From: Clostridiales bacterium
GTDB taxonomy: Bacteria > Bacillota > Clostridia > Christensenellales > Borkfalkiaceae
Direction: 5' to 3'
NCBI GenBank assembly: GCA_015055865.1
Contig: SVHK01000012.1
Span: forward strand, 1 to 39,914
DNA length: 39,914 nucleotides
Made by a program: the position numbers and the translations under genes. Below are positions 24,681 to 33,717 of this stretch, one piece after another. Every line of letters begins with the position of its first letter. The first letter of the stretch is position 1. The notes beneath the pieces were generated by a model. The model searched no databases. It saw only the letters and a list, made by a program, of their open reading frames with translations, and had not been told where the DNA came from.

Positions 24681-25829
24681 ATGCAAGGAAAAGAACTTTT
24701 TAAGTCGGTTTTTGGTTTGGAAGCGGAAGATTTGTTTACGGCGGCTGGACGCATTAACGTTATTGGCGAACACGTCGATTATTGCGGTGGAAAAGTATTT
24801 CCCGCCGCGCTGAATTTGCGTTGTAACGTTTACGGACGGAAAACAGGTGCAAACGTTATCCGTATTGCGTTAAAGGGTATTGACGGAATTAAGGAAATTG
24901 AAATTGATAAACTTGATTCTTACAAAGAATTAGAATACGCGAATTATCAAGCGGGCGTCGCGTATTATTTACAACAGCAAGGCACGCCTATCGTTGGTTG
25001 CGATTTGTTTTACGAGTGTACCGTTCCGTTCGGTAGCGGTTTAAGTTCGTCGGCGGCAATTGAAGTGGCTACAGCCGTTGCGCTTTCCGAATATGCAGGC
25101 GTAAAATACGATAAGGTTAATCTTGCGCGCATCTCTCAACGTGCAGAAAACGAATACGTGGGCGTTAATTGTGGGATTATGGACCAGTTCGCGTCTGCTA
25201 TGGGGAAGAAAGACCACGCGGTTTTGCTTGATTGTTCGACGCTTGACTACGAATACGTACCTTTAGATTTGGGCGATTACGCGCTCGTCGTAGCGAATTG
25301 TAACAAACCGCATAATCTCGTCGAAAGTAAATACAACGTTCGCCGTCAAGAAGTGGAAACGGCGCTCAATATCATTAAAACCGTTAAAGACGTGAAGTGT
25401 TTGGCTGAGCTTTCGCCCAAAGACTTTAACGAAGTGAAACATTTACTCGCCGGCGCTGTATGCAAAAGAGCAGAACACGTCGTTATGGAATGCGAGAGAG
25501 TGAATATGGCGGTAAAGGCGTTGAAAGCAGGCGATATCGTAGAGCTCGGTAGGTTATTAAACGAGAGTCATTATTCTTTGCGTGATTTATACGAAGTTAC
25601 GGGTAAAGAACTCGACGCGTTAAGCTCGTTTGCGAGAAAAGAAACGGATTGCTTGGGCTCAAGAATGATTGGCGCAGGCTTTGGCGGTTGTACCATTTCA
25701 ATCGTTAAAAAATCGGCGGTAGAAGGGTTTATTCGGCACGTAGATAAGGCGTATTACGACGCTATCGGCTATCGCGCAAGTTTTTACGAAACTTCGATTG
25801 AAGACGGTATTACCGTGACGAAGCTTTAA
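24681..25829 (+). CDS. galK: Galactokinase
   Basis: A 382-residue GHMP-family kinase that phosphorylates galactose to galactose-1-phosphate, the first committed Leloir step. Motif I GRINVIGEHVDYCGG (27-41), the ATP-binding motif II VPFGSGLSSSAAIEVATA and motif III MIGAGFGGCTISIV are present. Length is typical. The start ATG is behind TAAGGA. It heads the operon with an AEC transporter and galT; galE and mutarotase are not in the window. Confidence 0.95.
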   Translation: MQGKELFKSVFGLEAEDLFTAAGRINVIGEHVDYCGGKVFPAALNLRCNVYGRKTGANVIRIALKGIDGIKEIEIDKLDSYKELEYANYQAGVAYYLQQQGTPIVGCDLFYECTVPFGSGLSSSAAIEVATAVALSEYAGVKYDKVNLARISQRAENEYVGVNCGIMDQFASAMGKKDHAVLLDCSTLDYEYVPLDLGDYALVVANCNKPHNLVESKYNVRRQEVETALNIIKTVKDVKCLAELSPKDFNEVKHLLAGAVCKRAEHVVMECERVNMAVKALKAGDIVELGRLLNESHYSLRDLYEVTGKELDALSSFARKETDCLGSRMIGAGFGGCTISIVKKSAVEGFIRHVDKAYYDAIGYRASFYETSIEDGITVTKL

Positions 25830-25839
25830 GGGAGAGAAA

Positions 25840-26805
25840 ATGGAAGAACTGTTTTTATCTACGCTCAATCAAATGGCGATATTGTTTTCCTTTATCGTGA
25901 TTGGCTATTTGCTTGTAAAATTTCGTTGTGTTAGCGAAAGTTCGGCGGCAAGTCTTTCAAAACTTGAAAATACCGTATTCGTTCCAGCGCTGATTATGGG
26001 TACGTTTATCGAGAATTTTACGGTAAATACGTTATCGACGGCGTGGAAATTCTTGTTGATGAGTATATTGTTGGCAGTTGCGGGCGTAGTGTTGTCTATA
26101 TTTATAGGCAGAAGAATTTTTAAAGAGAAATTAACGCAGAAATTATCCGTTTACGGGCTTTGCTTTTCCAATTTCGGGTTTATGGGCAATGCAGTCGTAA
26201 AAGCGCTATTCCCTGAAATTTTCTTGGAATACGTGATTTTTACTATTCCTTTTTGGATGGCCGCTTACGTTTGGGGCGTACCTACTTTATTAATCCCCAA
26301 GACTGAAGGCGAGAGCGAGAAAACTTCTTTTCTTGCAAAATTAAAGCCGCTTTTAAATCCGATGTTTATTTGCCTTTTAATCGGCGCTGTAATCGGATTG
26401 ACGGGTTTGAAATTGCCTTCGTTCGTAATGGGCGTCGTTTCGAGCGCAGGAAACTGTATGTCGCCGTTGGCGATGATTTTGACGGGTATATTGCTTGCAA
26501 AAATCGATATAAAAGCATTGATAAAAAAATGGCGGTTGTACGTTGCTACGTTCGTTCGTTTGGTTGGTTATCCGATTTTATATATTTTAATTTTTGCGTT
26601 TGTTCCTCAGAACTCGTTTATCACGGAAACCTTTTTGATTTGCGGTATGTGCGTAGTGGCGATGCCAACGGGGTTGACGGCGGTATTCGTTCCGTCTGCG
26701 TACGGCGAAGATTCAACGCCGGCTGCGGAGTTTGCGCTCGTGTCACACGTTTTATCCGTAGTTACGATTCCATTGATTTTTATGCTTTTTCAAGCAATTT
26801 TTTAA
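25840..26805 (+). CDS. AEC-family transporter within the galactose operon
   Basis: A 321-residue protein with about ten hydrophobic helices in two similar halves. Recognisable AEC marks are GYLLVKFRCVSESSAASLSKL, NTVFVPALIMGTF, SNFGFMGNAVV in the first half and MSPLAMILTGILLAK and MPTGLTAVFVPSAYG in the second. Family members carry organic anions such as malate, or auxin in plants. It begins 10 nt after galK stops, with GGAGAG, and galT follows 31 nt later, so it is cotranscribed with the Leloir genes. That placement hints at a galactose-linked substrate, which is not established for the family. Confidence 0.85.
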   Translation: MEELFLSTLNQMAILFSFIVIGYLLVKFRCVSESSAASLSKLENTVFVPALIMGTFIENFTVNTLSTAWKFLLMSILLAVAGVVLSIFIGRRIFKEKLTQKLSVYGLCFSNFGFMGNAVVKALFPEIFLEYVIFTIPFWMAAYVWGVPTLLIPKTEGESEKTSFLAKLKPLLNPMFICLLIGAVIGLTGLKLPSFVMGVVSSAGNCMSPLAMILTGILLAKIDIKALIKKWRLYVATFVRLVGYPILYILIFAFVPQNSFITETFLICGMCVVAMPTGLTAVFVPSAYGEDSTPAAEFALVSHVLSVVTIPLIFMLFQAIF

Positions 26806-26836
26806 AAAGAAAATATAAAAAACAGAAGGTAAGGTT

Positions 26837-28330
26837 ATGATACAGAAATATTTATCCAATTTGTTAGAATATGCAAAAATACATTTAGGTCTTAAAAATG
26901 AAGATACCGTGTACGCAATGAATAAGCTTGCTGAAAAGTTACAGCTCGATAGCGTAGACGAAGTTGCGCCCGATAGCGAAACGATTAAAGCGTTGGATTG
27001 CCCTGATACTATCGTTGCGCCCATTTTGGCGTACGCGTTGGAAAAGGGCTTGGTAGAGGACGGCGAAGAAGAATTTTTTACTTCGGAGATACTCGATATG
27101 CTTTCGCCCTTACCGTCTAAAACGATTGCCGATTTTAACGAAAAATACGCTGTTGACCCCGACGATGCGTTCAATATGCTTTACGATTTGGGGGTTAAGA
27201 ACGATTACGTAAAACTTTCCGCGATTCGCAAAAATAAGGAATGGATTGCGGAAACGACTAAAAATAAATTGCAAATTACCATTAATTTGAGTAAGCCTGA
27301 AAAAAACAATAAACAAGTTGCGAAAATGCGCAACGTATCCGCAGGCTATCCTAAATGTATGCTTTGCAGAGAAAACGTAGGCTACGTTGGGCAAGGCAGA
27401 ACCCGTCGCAATATGCGTACCGTGCCGTTAAAGCTTGCGGGGGAAGATTGGTTCTGGCAGTTCTCTCCTTACGCGTATTTTTATCAACACGGTATTGCAA
27501 TTAACCGCGAACATACCCCGATGGCGTTGACGGCTAAAACGTTCGATAAAATTTTGGATTTCGTGGACTACGCTCCGCAATATTTCATCGGTTCGAACGC
27601 TTGCTTGCCCATCGTCGGCGGTAGCATTCTCGCGCACGAGCATTTCCAAGGCGGTAAATGTACGTTCCCGATGTTCCTTGCGCCCGAAGGGAAACAAATG
27701 AAAACGCCCGTGGAAGGGGTTTCGGCTTGCGTTTTGGATTGGTACAACAACGTTATTTTGTTGAAAGGCAAAGATAAGTCTGCCGTTGCGGAAATGGGTA
27801 AACGTATTTTGGCGGAATGGGTTGTTTATAACGACGAGAGCGTTGGTGTTTACGCGAAAACGGACGCGCAACATAACGCGCTCGCGCCCATTACCCAAAA
27901 GACGAAAGACGGGTATAAATTGTATATGCAACTTCGAAACAACCGTTGTAACGAAGAACACCCCGACGGAATTTTCCACGCGCATAAAGAATACCATAAT
28001 ATTAAGAGCGAATCGATTGGCTTAATCGAAGCGATGGGTCGGTTTATTCTTCCCGGTAGATTGGATTATCAGCTTAAAGAAGTTGAGAAATTCTTAACGG
28101 GTGAAAATACTGAAATTGCGGAAAATATGAGCATTCATACCGATATGATAAACGAGCTTATCCGCGTACACGGTACGGCTCTTTCCAAAGAACAAGCCCA
28201 CGACGTCGTCGTGAAAAAAGTGGAATGGGTTTGCGAAAGAATTTTGGAAAATACCGCGGTGTTTAAAGACGACGAACAAGGTAAACTTGCGTTTAACCGT
28301 TTTTTAAGCGTTTGCGGTATCGAAGAATAA
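26837..28330 (+). CDS. galT: UDP-glucose--hexose-1-phosphate uridylyltransferase (type 2 GalT)
   Basis: A 497-residue GalT of the long Firmicutes type, which transfers UMP between UDP-glucose and galactose-1-phosphate. The HIT-like catalytic motif is His267-Glu-His269-Phe-Gln271 (ILAHEHFQGG), with His269 expected to be uridylylated. Other conserved segments are KCMLCRENVGYVGQG (with a CxxC), NMRTVPL, FSPYAYFYQHGIA and GIFHAHKEYHNIK. It completes galactose-1-phosphate conversion begun by GalK. A strong terminator follows. Confidence 0.95.
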   Translation: MIQKYLSNLLEYAKIHLGLKNEDTVYAMNKLAEKLQLDSVDEVAPDSETIKALDCPDTIVAPILAYALEKGLVEDGEEEFFTSEILDMLSPLPSKTIADFNEKYAVDPDDAFNMLYDLGVKNDYVKLSAIRKNKEWIAETTKNKLQITINLSKPEKNNKQVAKMRNVSAGYPKCMLCRENVGYVGQGRTRRNMRTVPLKLAGEDWFWQFSPYAYFYQHGIAINREHTPMALTAKTFDKILDFVDYAPQYFIGSNACLPIVGGSILAHEHFQGGKCTFPMFLAPEGKQMKTPVEGVSACVLDWYNNVILLKGKDKSAVAEMGKRILAEWVVYNDESVGVYAKTDAQHNALAPITQKTKDGYKLYMQLRNNRCNEEHPDGIFHAHKEYHNIKSESIGLIEAMGRFILPGRLDYQLKEVEKFLTGENTEIAENMSIHTDMINELIRVHGTALSKEQAHDVVVKKVEWVCERILENTAVFKDDEQGKLAFNRFLSVCGIEE

Positions 28331-28342
28331 GTTTTAAAAATT

Positions 28343-28370
28343 AAAAACGCGGATTTTATCCGCGTTTTTT
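28343..28370 (+). terminator. Terminator of the galactose operon
   Basis: AAAAACGCGGAT (28343-28354) and ATCCGCGTTTTT (28358-28369) pair over 12 bp with a TTT loop and a run of T at the 3' side. Confidence 0.85.
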
Positions 28371-28590
28371 CGCCTTTTATTTTCAAATAAAAATATTTCG
28401 GCTCTTTTGTCGGATTAAGGGATTTTTTATCCGATAATACTTGCCCGAACGCCCACTCGACGAAATACGACGCTCGAAAAAAAACGAATACCGTCGTATG
28501 CGGTTTGGGGCGTATGCGGATTTCCGCATACGAACGTAAAAAAGTCGAAAAATAAAGAAAAACACATAAAAAAGTCAAAAATAAAAAAAT
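28371..28590. other. Upstream part of the glpK leader region, gene-free
   Basis: This is most of a 354-nt gap. It contains TCGGAT/ATCCGA near 28400-28424; a perfect hairpin CGTATGCGGA/TCCGCATACG (28511-28520 with 28523-28532), with an extra direct CGTATGCGG at 28495-28503; and two A-rich direct repeats at 28537-28585. I found no convincing -35/-10 pair, so the glpK promoter is unassigned. Shadow frames on the minus strand here are not supported as genes. Confidence 0.6.
28537..28585. repeat. A-rich direct repeats upstream of glpK
   Basis: TAAAAAAGTCGAAAAATAAA (28537-28556) and TAAAAAAGTCAAAAATAAA (28567-28585), 30 bp apart. They differ by a one-base deletion after GTC. Could be regulator sites or chance similarity of A-rich DNA around a shared GTC core. 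Confidence 0.5.
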
Positions 28591-28668
28591 GCGATGGGGT
28601 AGGGTAGCATAGGTGAAATATGCAAAAGCCCACACCTGTATCGCGATAAACGTGCGGAAGTACGCACG
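28591..28668 (+). promoter_or_regulatory. Pseudoknot-capable structured leader of glpK (riboswitch-like)
   Basis: Nested pairings: GCGAT/ATCGC (28591-28595 with 28640-28644) closes the fold; GGGT/GCCC (28602-28605 with 28628-28631) and GCATA/TATGC (28607-28611 with 28619-28623) stack inside. The hairpin loop GGTG (28612-28615) can pair with CACC (28633-28636), making a pseudoknot. A separate hairpin CGTGCG/CGCACG (28651-28656 with 28663-28668) follows, just before the ribosome binding site AAGGGTGG. I match it to no riboswitch class known to me. A ligand connected with glycerol metabolism is only a guess. Confidence 0.5.
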
Positions 28669-28684
28669 TAAAGGGTGGTAAATT

Positions 28685-30169
28685 ATGAAATATATTATGG
28701 CGCTTGATCAAGGCACTACTTCTTCTCGGGCGGTACTCGTGGATAAAGAACAAAAAATAGTTTCTATTTTAAATAGAGAATATCCGCAAATTTATCCGCA
28801 GGAAGGTTGGGTGGAACACGACCCGATGGATATTTGGTCTAGTCAGTACGGCGTGATGATGGAAGTTTTCGCAAAGAGCGGAATTGAACCGCAAGAAGTC
28901 GGCGCAATCGGGATTACCAATCAACGCGAAACGACGGTTGTTTGGGATAAAAATACCGGAAAACCCGTTTACAACGCTATCGTTTGGCAATGCCGTCGTA
29001 CCGCGCCAATTATCGCGAAACTCAAAGCGGACGGAAAAGAAACGCTCATTCGCGAAAAAACGGGGCTTATCCCCGACGCTTATTTTTCGGCAAGCAAAAT
29101 TCAATGGATACTTGACAACGTCGACGGTATACGGGCGCGCGCCGAACGGGGCGAATTGCTTTTTGGTACGGTGGATACGTGGCTCGTTTGGAAATTGACG
29201 GGCGGAAAGGTACACGTTACCGATTATACGAACGCGTCGAGAACGATGCTCTTTAATATCAATACGATGGATTGGGACGACGAATTATTGGCTCTTTTCA
29301 ATATTCCGCGCGCAATGTTACCCAAAGTTAAAAGTTCGGGCGAAATTTACGGTTATGCGAACGTCGGTGGGGTAGAAATACCGATTGCAGGCATAGCGGG
29401 TGATCAGCAATCGGCGTTGTTCGGACAATGTTGTTTTGAAAAGGGAGAAGCGAAGAATACTTACGGTACGGGTTGTTTCCTGTTGATGAACGTTGGGGAA
29501 ACCCCGACGATTAGTAAAAACGGGTTATTGACGACCGTCGTGGCGACGTTGAAGGGCGAAAAACCGCAATACGCGTTAGAAGGTAGCGTGTTTATCGGTG
29601 GCGCGGTGATTCAATGGTTGCGCGACGAAATGCGGTTCTTTACCGACAGTCGCGACGCGGAATATTATGCAAGGAAAGTGCAAGATACCAACGGCGTTTA
29701 CGTTGTACCTGCTTTCGCTGGACTCGGCGCACCCTATTGGGATATGTACGCAAGGGGTACGATAGTCGGGATTACGCGCGGTACGAAACGAGAACATATC
29801 ATTCGCGCGTCGCAAGAATCGATTGCATATCAATCGGCGGATTTGGTGTTTGCGATGGAAAAGGATATAGGCTCGCCGTTAAAGAGTTTGAAAGTAGACG
29901 GCGGAGCGTCGCGCGACGGGTTTTTAATGGGCTTTCAAGCGGATATTTTAGGGAAAGAAGTCGTAAAACCTATCGCTCACGAAACGACTGCGTTGGGCGC
30001 GGCGGCACTTGCAGGGTTGACCGTCGGTTTTTGGAAAGACAGGGAAGAACTTAAAAAAGTATGGCAAACGGAGAAAGTTTATATGCCGACTATCACGGAA
30101 GACGAGCGAGTTCAAAAATATTCAAAATGGCTCAAAGCGGTGGAAAGAAGCCGTAATTGGGCGGAGTAA
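28685..30169 (+). CDS. glpK: Glycerol kinase
   Basis: A 494-residue FGGY-family kinase that makes glycerol-3-phosphate from glycerol and ATP. Conserved elements: [13 protein letters not shown] (6-18), [29 protein letters not shown]-like [49 protein letters not shown] and ALGAAALAG. Length is standard. No glpF or glpD is adjacent; the nearby MFS transporter of OPA type is 6 kb away. Expression is probably set by the folded leader. Two of the eight GATC sites are here. Confidence 0.97.
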   Translation: MKYIMALDQGTTSSRAVLVDKEQKIVSILNREYPQIYPQEGWVEHDPMDIWSSQYGVMMEVFAKSGIEPQEVGAIGITNQRETTVVWDKNTGKPVYNAIVWQCRRTAPIIAKLKADGKETLIREKTGLIPDAYFSASKIQWILDNVDGIRARAERGELLFGTVDTWLVWKLTGGKVHVTDYTNASRTMLFNINTMDWDDELLALFNIPRAMLPKVKSSGEIYGYANVGGVEIPIAGIAGDQQSALFGQCCFEKGEAKNTYGTGCFLLMNVGETPTISKNGLLTTVVATLKGEKPQYALEGSVFIGGAVIQWLRDEMRFFTDSRDAEYYARKVQDTNGVYVVPAFAGLGAPYWDMYARGTIVGITRGTKREHIIRASQESIAYQSADLVFAMEKDIGSPLKSLKVDGGASRDGFLMGFQADILGKEVVKPIAHETTALGAAALAGLTVGFWKDREELKKVWQTEKVYMPTITEDERVQKYSKWLKAVERSRNWAE

Positions 30170-30190
30170 AAAGAAGATAATAATAAAGAG

Positions 30191-30227
30191 CGCCTTGTTT
30201 CAAAGATTTGAAACAAGGCGTTTTTTT
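30191..30227. terminator. Bidirectional terminator between glpK and the GDSL gene
   Basis: CGCCTTGTTTCAAA (30191-30204) and TTTGAAACAAGGCG (30207-30220) form a perfect 14-bp stem, followed by seven T on the plus strand. The minus-strand side (CTCTTTATTATT) is also U-rich. Confidence 0.88.
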
Positions 30228-30254
30228 GCACTTTTTTATTTCTTGCTTTTTATC

Positions 30255-30962
30255 TTAAAGCACAGATAATGAATTTTCTTGATTCCAGACGATAAGCTGT
30301 TTTTCAATTGTGGGCGTTATTTTTGCGGTAAGAACTTCGTAGCCCAAAGGGGTTAAATGACCGCCGTCCGTCGTGTATTCGTCGTAAATTTCGCCCGTTT
30401 CAAGATTGAGTAGCGCGGAATATAAATCGACGAATTCAAAGGAATATTTTTCCGCGAGCATTTTTATTTTAACGTTGTTGTAGGCGGCAAGTTGGTTCTT
30501 TTTTCCCCATTCTTTACTCATAGAAGTGAGGGAAAGAAGGACGATTTTCGTGTTCGGGACGTTGCTAATAAACCCCATTAAAATATTTTCGTAGTTGTCG
30601 AACATAGAGCTCATATTGTTCGCGCCGATGAGCATAACGGCAACTTTTGGTTTCAAATCGTATAAAGAAAGAGTCATTCTTTCTTCTAATCCGATAGTGG
30701 TTTCTCCGCCTATACCACGATTGCAAACTAAATATTGGGGGTAATATTTTTTAACGTCGTATCCGTCCGTTAAACTATCGCCTAAAAAAGCAACGTCCAC
30801 TTCGTAGTCGGCGTATTGTTCGTTTTCTTCTTGATACGTCGCGAATTTCTCGGCACGGTATTGTAAAATTGCTTGTTCTAATTCTTTGTCGTCTTTTTTA
30901 CAAGAACAAAAATAAGCAAAAGCAAACAAACAAGCAATAAGAATACAAAGTTTCCTTTTCAT
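30255..30962 (-). CDS. SGNH/GDSL-family hydrolase, probable lipoprotein
   Basis: A 235-residue exported esterase-like protein. The signal sequence ends at Cys21 (YFCSC), a likely lipobox. Block I GDSLTDG has the nucleophile Ser63, block II is NRGIGG, block III GANNM stands for the usual GxND, and block V TDGGHLTPLG gives the Asp-His pair. It probably removes acyl or acetyl groups from a surface lipid or polysaccharide; substrate unknown. It lies 18 nt after rmuC and ends the minus-strand operon. Confidence 0.87.
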   Translation of the reverse strand: MKRKLCILIACLFAFAYFCSCKKDDKELEQAILQYRAEKFATYQEENEQYADYEVDVAFLGDSLTDGYDVKKYYPQYLVCNRGIGGETTIGLEERMTLSLYDLKPKVAVMLIGANNMSSMFDNYENILMGFISNVPNTKIVLLSLTSMSKEWGKKNQLAAYNNVKIKMLAEKYSFEFVDLYSALLNLETGEIYDEYTTDGGHLTPLGYEVLTAKITPTIEKQLIVWNQENSLSVL

Positions 30963-30980
30963 TGTAATTACCTTATAATT

Positions 30981-32141
30981 TTATTCTAAAAATCCGTCGC
31001 TTGGCGGTAACAATTCGTCGGTAACGCCCATATCCACGTTTTTAAGCTTTTTCGCTATCGCGCGCGTTCTACCGGCGGCGGTTTCGATACTGTCTTGCGC
31101 TTCTTGGAGTTTCTTTTGCGTTTTATCTAAAACGTCGGAGAAGCGAGCAAATTCGTGCTTAAATACCGCTAAAAGTTGCCAAATTTCTTGCGAGCGTTTT
31201 TCGATTGCGGAAACTTTGAAACCCGTTTGCAGGGTGGAGAGTAACGCGCTGAAATTTGTCGGACCGCAGACGACGATTCGGCGTAAATTCAAATAATCGG
31301 TTAAATCGGGGATTTTTAAAACTTCTGCATACAAACTTTCTAACGGTAAATACATTACCGCGAAATCGGTTGTTCTCGGGGGGAGAATATACTTAGTCGC
31401 GATAGAATCGGCTTGGAGTTTAATAGCCTTAGAAAGATTTTTGACCGCTTTTTCTTCTGCGTCTTTGTCGTAAAGATTGGTCGCGTCGATAAGACGTTTA
31501 TATTCTTCTATTGGGAATTTGCTATCGATTGGAAGATAGATAGTTTCGCCCGATTTATCGGGTAAAAGTACGACGAAATCGACCATATTATCGGTAAGCG
31601 GATTGAGTTTGACGTTGCTTGCGTATTGGTTGGGCGCAAGCATTTGCGAAAGCAACGCGCCGAGTTGGGTTTCGCCCCAAGTACCGCGCAGTTTAACGTT
31701 GGAAAATACTTTTTTGATATCCGAAACGCTTTCTGCGAGAGAATGGACTTCGCCAATACCGCGCGCAACCGCTTCCAAGCGTTGTTGAATGACCGAATAG
31801 CTTTCCGTGAGTTTCGTTTCAAGGGTTGCGGAAAGCTTTTCATTGACGCTCATTCGCACTTCGTCCATCATTCGTTGGTTGTTTGCGGACACGTAATTGA
31901 GCTGTTCGTTGAGATTTTTTTGCATATTGTTCAAGCGATACTCCGTCAAAGACGAAAGGTTGTTAATCGCTTGGTTGGTGTAATCGGAAGTCCCGCCGAG
32001 TCTATCGATTTTTTCTTTAATTTCGTTTAACGATTTGTCTTTGAGAATGGGTTGCGCGCCTTTTTTCGTTAAATTTAAAACGAGCAAAATTACGCAAACG
32101 ATTAATAATAAAATACAAATAAATAATAACGTATCCGTCAT
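30981..32141 (-). CDS. rmuC: DNA recombination protein RmuC
   Basis: A 386-residue protein with an N-terminal membrane helix (about 4-24), a coiled-coil region to about 140 (Asn/Gln/Leu-rich) and the PD-(D/E)XK-like RmuC domain. Conserved segments are KLRGTWGETQLGALL, VDFVVLLPDKSG, YLPIDSKFPIEEYKRL, FAVMYLPLESLYAE and RIVVCGPTNFSALL. RmuC homologues limit recombination at inverted repeats. The start follows AAAGGA. It lies 12 nt after cca. Confidence 0.93.
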   Translation of the reverse strand: MTDTLLFICILLLIVCVILLVLNLTKKGAQPILKDKSLNEIKEKIDRLGGTSDYTNQAINNLSSLTEYRLNNMQKNLNEQLNYVSANNQRMMDEVRMSVNEKLSATLETKLTESYSVIQQRLEAVARGIGEVHSLAESVSDIKKVFSNVKLRGTWGETQLGALLSQMLAPNQYASNVKLNPLTDNMVDFVVLLPDKSGETIYLPIDSKFPIEEYKRLIDATNLYDKDAEEKAVKNLSKAIKLQADSIATKYILPPRTTDFAVMYLPLESLYAEVLKIPDLTDYLNLRRIVVCGPTNFSALLSTLQTGFKVSAIEKRSQEIWQLLAVFKHEFARFSDVLDKTQKKLQEAQDSIETAAGRTRAIAKKLKNVDMGVTDELLPPSDGFLE

Positions 32142-32153
32142 AACGTTTATCCT

Positions 32154-33527
32154 TTATAGCGTTGAATTTTTGACTAAATCAAGGTAAAAACCTTTCGATA
32201 ATGAAAGCAATCTCTCTTTTTTATTCTCTTTAGGAAATACCGCCACGTGCAATAAAAGTTTATTTAAAAGTTTGGAAATCGTCGGGGCAGGGTAGCCTGC
32301 TTTAATTAAATCCGAGCCCTTAACTTTTAAATTCTTTAAAGAAAACGGCGCGTTTTCTTCTTGCATTTTCGTTAAGATTTCCTGCCATTTTTTTGCAGTT
32401 GGACAAAGCGAAGTATCGTCCATACACCCCGAATAATCCGCTTGTTTAACGGCAAGAAGTTTATCGATTAAAGGGTAGTTTTCGACGATAAAACGGCGGA
32501 GTTTACTCTCTTTCGTCTTTAAATCAAAATCGTACATATGAAAAGCTACGAGCTTTGTGATTTCTTCTATTCGTTTTTTCGGCGCTTTGAAACGGGTTAA
32601 AATTTCTTGCGCAATTTTAGCGCCCTGCGTAGGATGGTCGTAACTGTTTCCGTCGCGAATAAAACAGTATGGTTTACCGACGTCGTGTAATAAAACGGCT
32701 AAACGAACGTCTTTATCGGCGTACATAGTAGCGCGCAACGAGTGTTCGAGTACGTCGTATTTATGAAAGTCCGCGCGTTGAAGCATTTTCCGTCCGAGTG
32801 TGAGTTCGGGCAAGATAATCTCTAACACGCCGATTTCATCGAGCGTTTTTAGAGCGAGATAATGTCCAAAAGGAACGCCTTGTTTTAAATCCGCTAAAAG
32901 GATTAAATTCAGTTCGCTGAAAATGCGTTCAGGCGAAACGTCTTGGATGAGCGTGGCGTTGTTTTTTGCGCCGAGCAAAGTAGCGGTATCGGCGGTGAAA
33001 CCAAGTTGACCCGTTTGTCGAGCCAACCGCATTAGTCGCAACCCGTCCTCGCCGAACACTTTGTTTGCGTCGTCCACCGTCGTGAGTCGTCGTTCTTTAA
33101 TTGCTGAAATCCCGTCGTTTAACGGGTCGATAAATTCGTCCTTTAAAATATCGTAATACACGGCGTTCGCGGTAAAATCTCTGCGTTTGGCGTCGAGCAA
33201 AATATCGTCGGTAAAGAAAATTTCGCTCGGCACGTGTTTTCCGCGGACGTATTTATCCGAACGGAAAGACGCGTATTCGTATTCGCGGTTTTCTTCGTCT
33301 TTAATTTTTATCGTACCCGTCGTTTTATAAACGGCGGTTATTTGAAAACCGCAAGAGCTGGCAATCGGAATAAATTCTTCTGCGCGCATCGGCGAGCAAA
33401 GGTCGAAATCGGAAGATTTCGAACCGACGCCCGAAAGAAAATCGCGAACCGCGCCCCCGACGACGTATAAAGGTTGGGGGGAGTTTTTTGCGAGAGTATG
33501 CAATTTTTCGTTTAAAAGTTCGCGCAT
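32154..33527 (-). CDS. cca: CCA tRNA nucleotidyltransferase (poly(A) polymerase family) with HD domain
   Basis: A 457-residue class II nucleotidyltransferase that adds or repairs the 3' CCA end of tRNAs. The head domain has YVVGGAVRDFL (21-31) and the catalytic Asp40 and Asp42 in SDFDLC, then RRDFTANAVYYD (115-126) and the neck motif GLRLMRLARQ. An HD domain (AVLLHDVGKPYC) follows and may give phosphohydrolase activity, as in other long members. Start ATG 33527 is preferred over a TTG two codons upstream. First gene of a cca-rmuC-GDSL operon. Confidence 0.94.
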   Translation of the reverse strand: MRELLNEKLHTLAKNSPQPLYVVGGAVRDFLSGVGSKSSDFDLCSPMRAEEFIPIASSCGFQITAVYKTTGTIKIKDEENREYEYASFRSDKYVRGKHVPSEIFFTDDILLDAKRRDFTANAVYYDILKDEFIDPLNDGISAIKERRLTTVDDANKVFGEDGLRLMRLARQTGQLGFTADTATLLGAKNNATLIQDVSPERIFSELNLILLADLKQGVPFGHYLALKTLDEIGVLEIILPELTLGRKMLQRADFHKYDVLEHSLRATMYADKDVRLAVLLHDVGKPYCFIRDGNSYDHPTQGAKIAQEILTRFKAPKKRIEEITKLVAFHMYDFDLKTKESKLRRFIVENYPLIDKLLAVKQADYSGCMDDTSLCPTAKKWQEILTKMQEENAPFSLKNLKVKGSDLIKAGYPAPTISKLLNKLLLHVAVFPKENKKERLLSLSKGFYLDLVKNSTL

Positions 33528-33559
33528 AGACAAAAAACCTTAAATTTTTTTATAATTAT

Positions 33560-33588
33560 ATTATAACAAATAAAAAAATAATTTGCAA
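33560..33588 (-). promoter_or_regulatory. Promoter of cca-rmuC-GDSL operon (shares -35 with the opposite promoter)
   Basis: On the minus strand: -35 TTGCAA (33588-33583), 17-nt spacer, perfect -10 TATAAT (33565-33560). The -35 hexamer is its own reverse complement and is also the -35 of the plus-strand promoter. Confidence 0.82.
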
Positions 33589-33611
33589 TATTTCTAAAAG
33601 TGTTATATAAT
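33583..33611 (+). promoter_or_regulatory. Promoter of the lipid-kinase operon (shares -35 with the opposite promoter)
   Basis: -35 TTGCAA (33583-33588), 17-nt spacer, perfect -10 TATAAT (33606-33611), about 107 nt before the kinase start. Confidence 0.82.
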
Positions 33612-33717
33612 AGAAATGGTAAGTTTTTTTTCAGCTTTTAGATTTTTAAGGAAAAATGAAAGGTAAAAATTTGCAAGAAAAGAAAAACTTGTCAGGATAT
33701 ACAAAGGATGAGAGAAA

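Noticed and set aside
28371..28684. Overlapping minus-strand frames between galT and glpK
   Set aside because: They run through terminators and hairpins, lack ribosome binding sites and have low-complexity Phe/Arg-rich translations.
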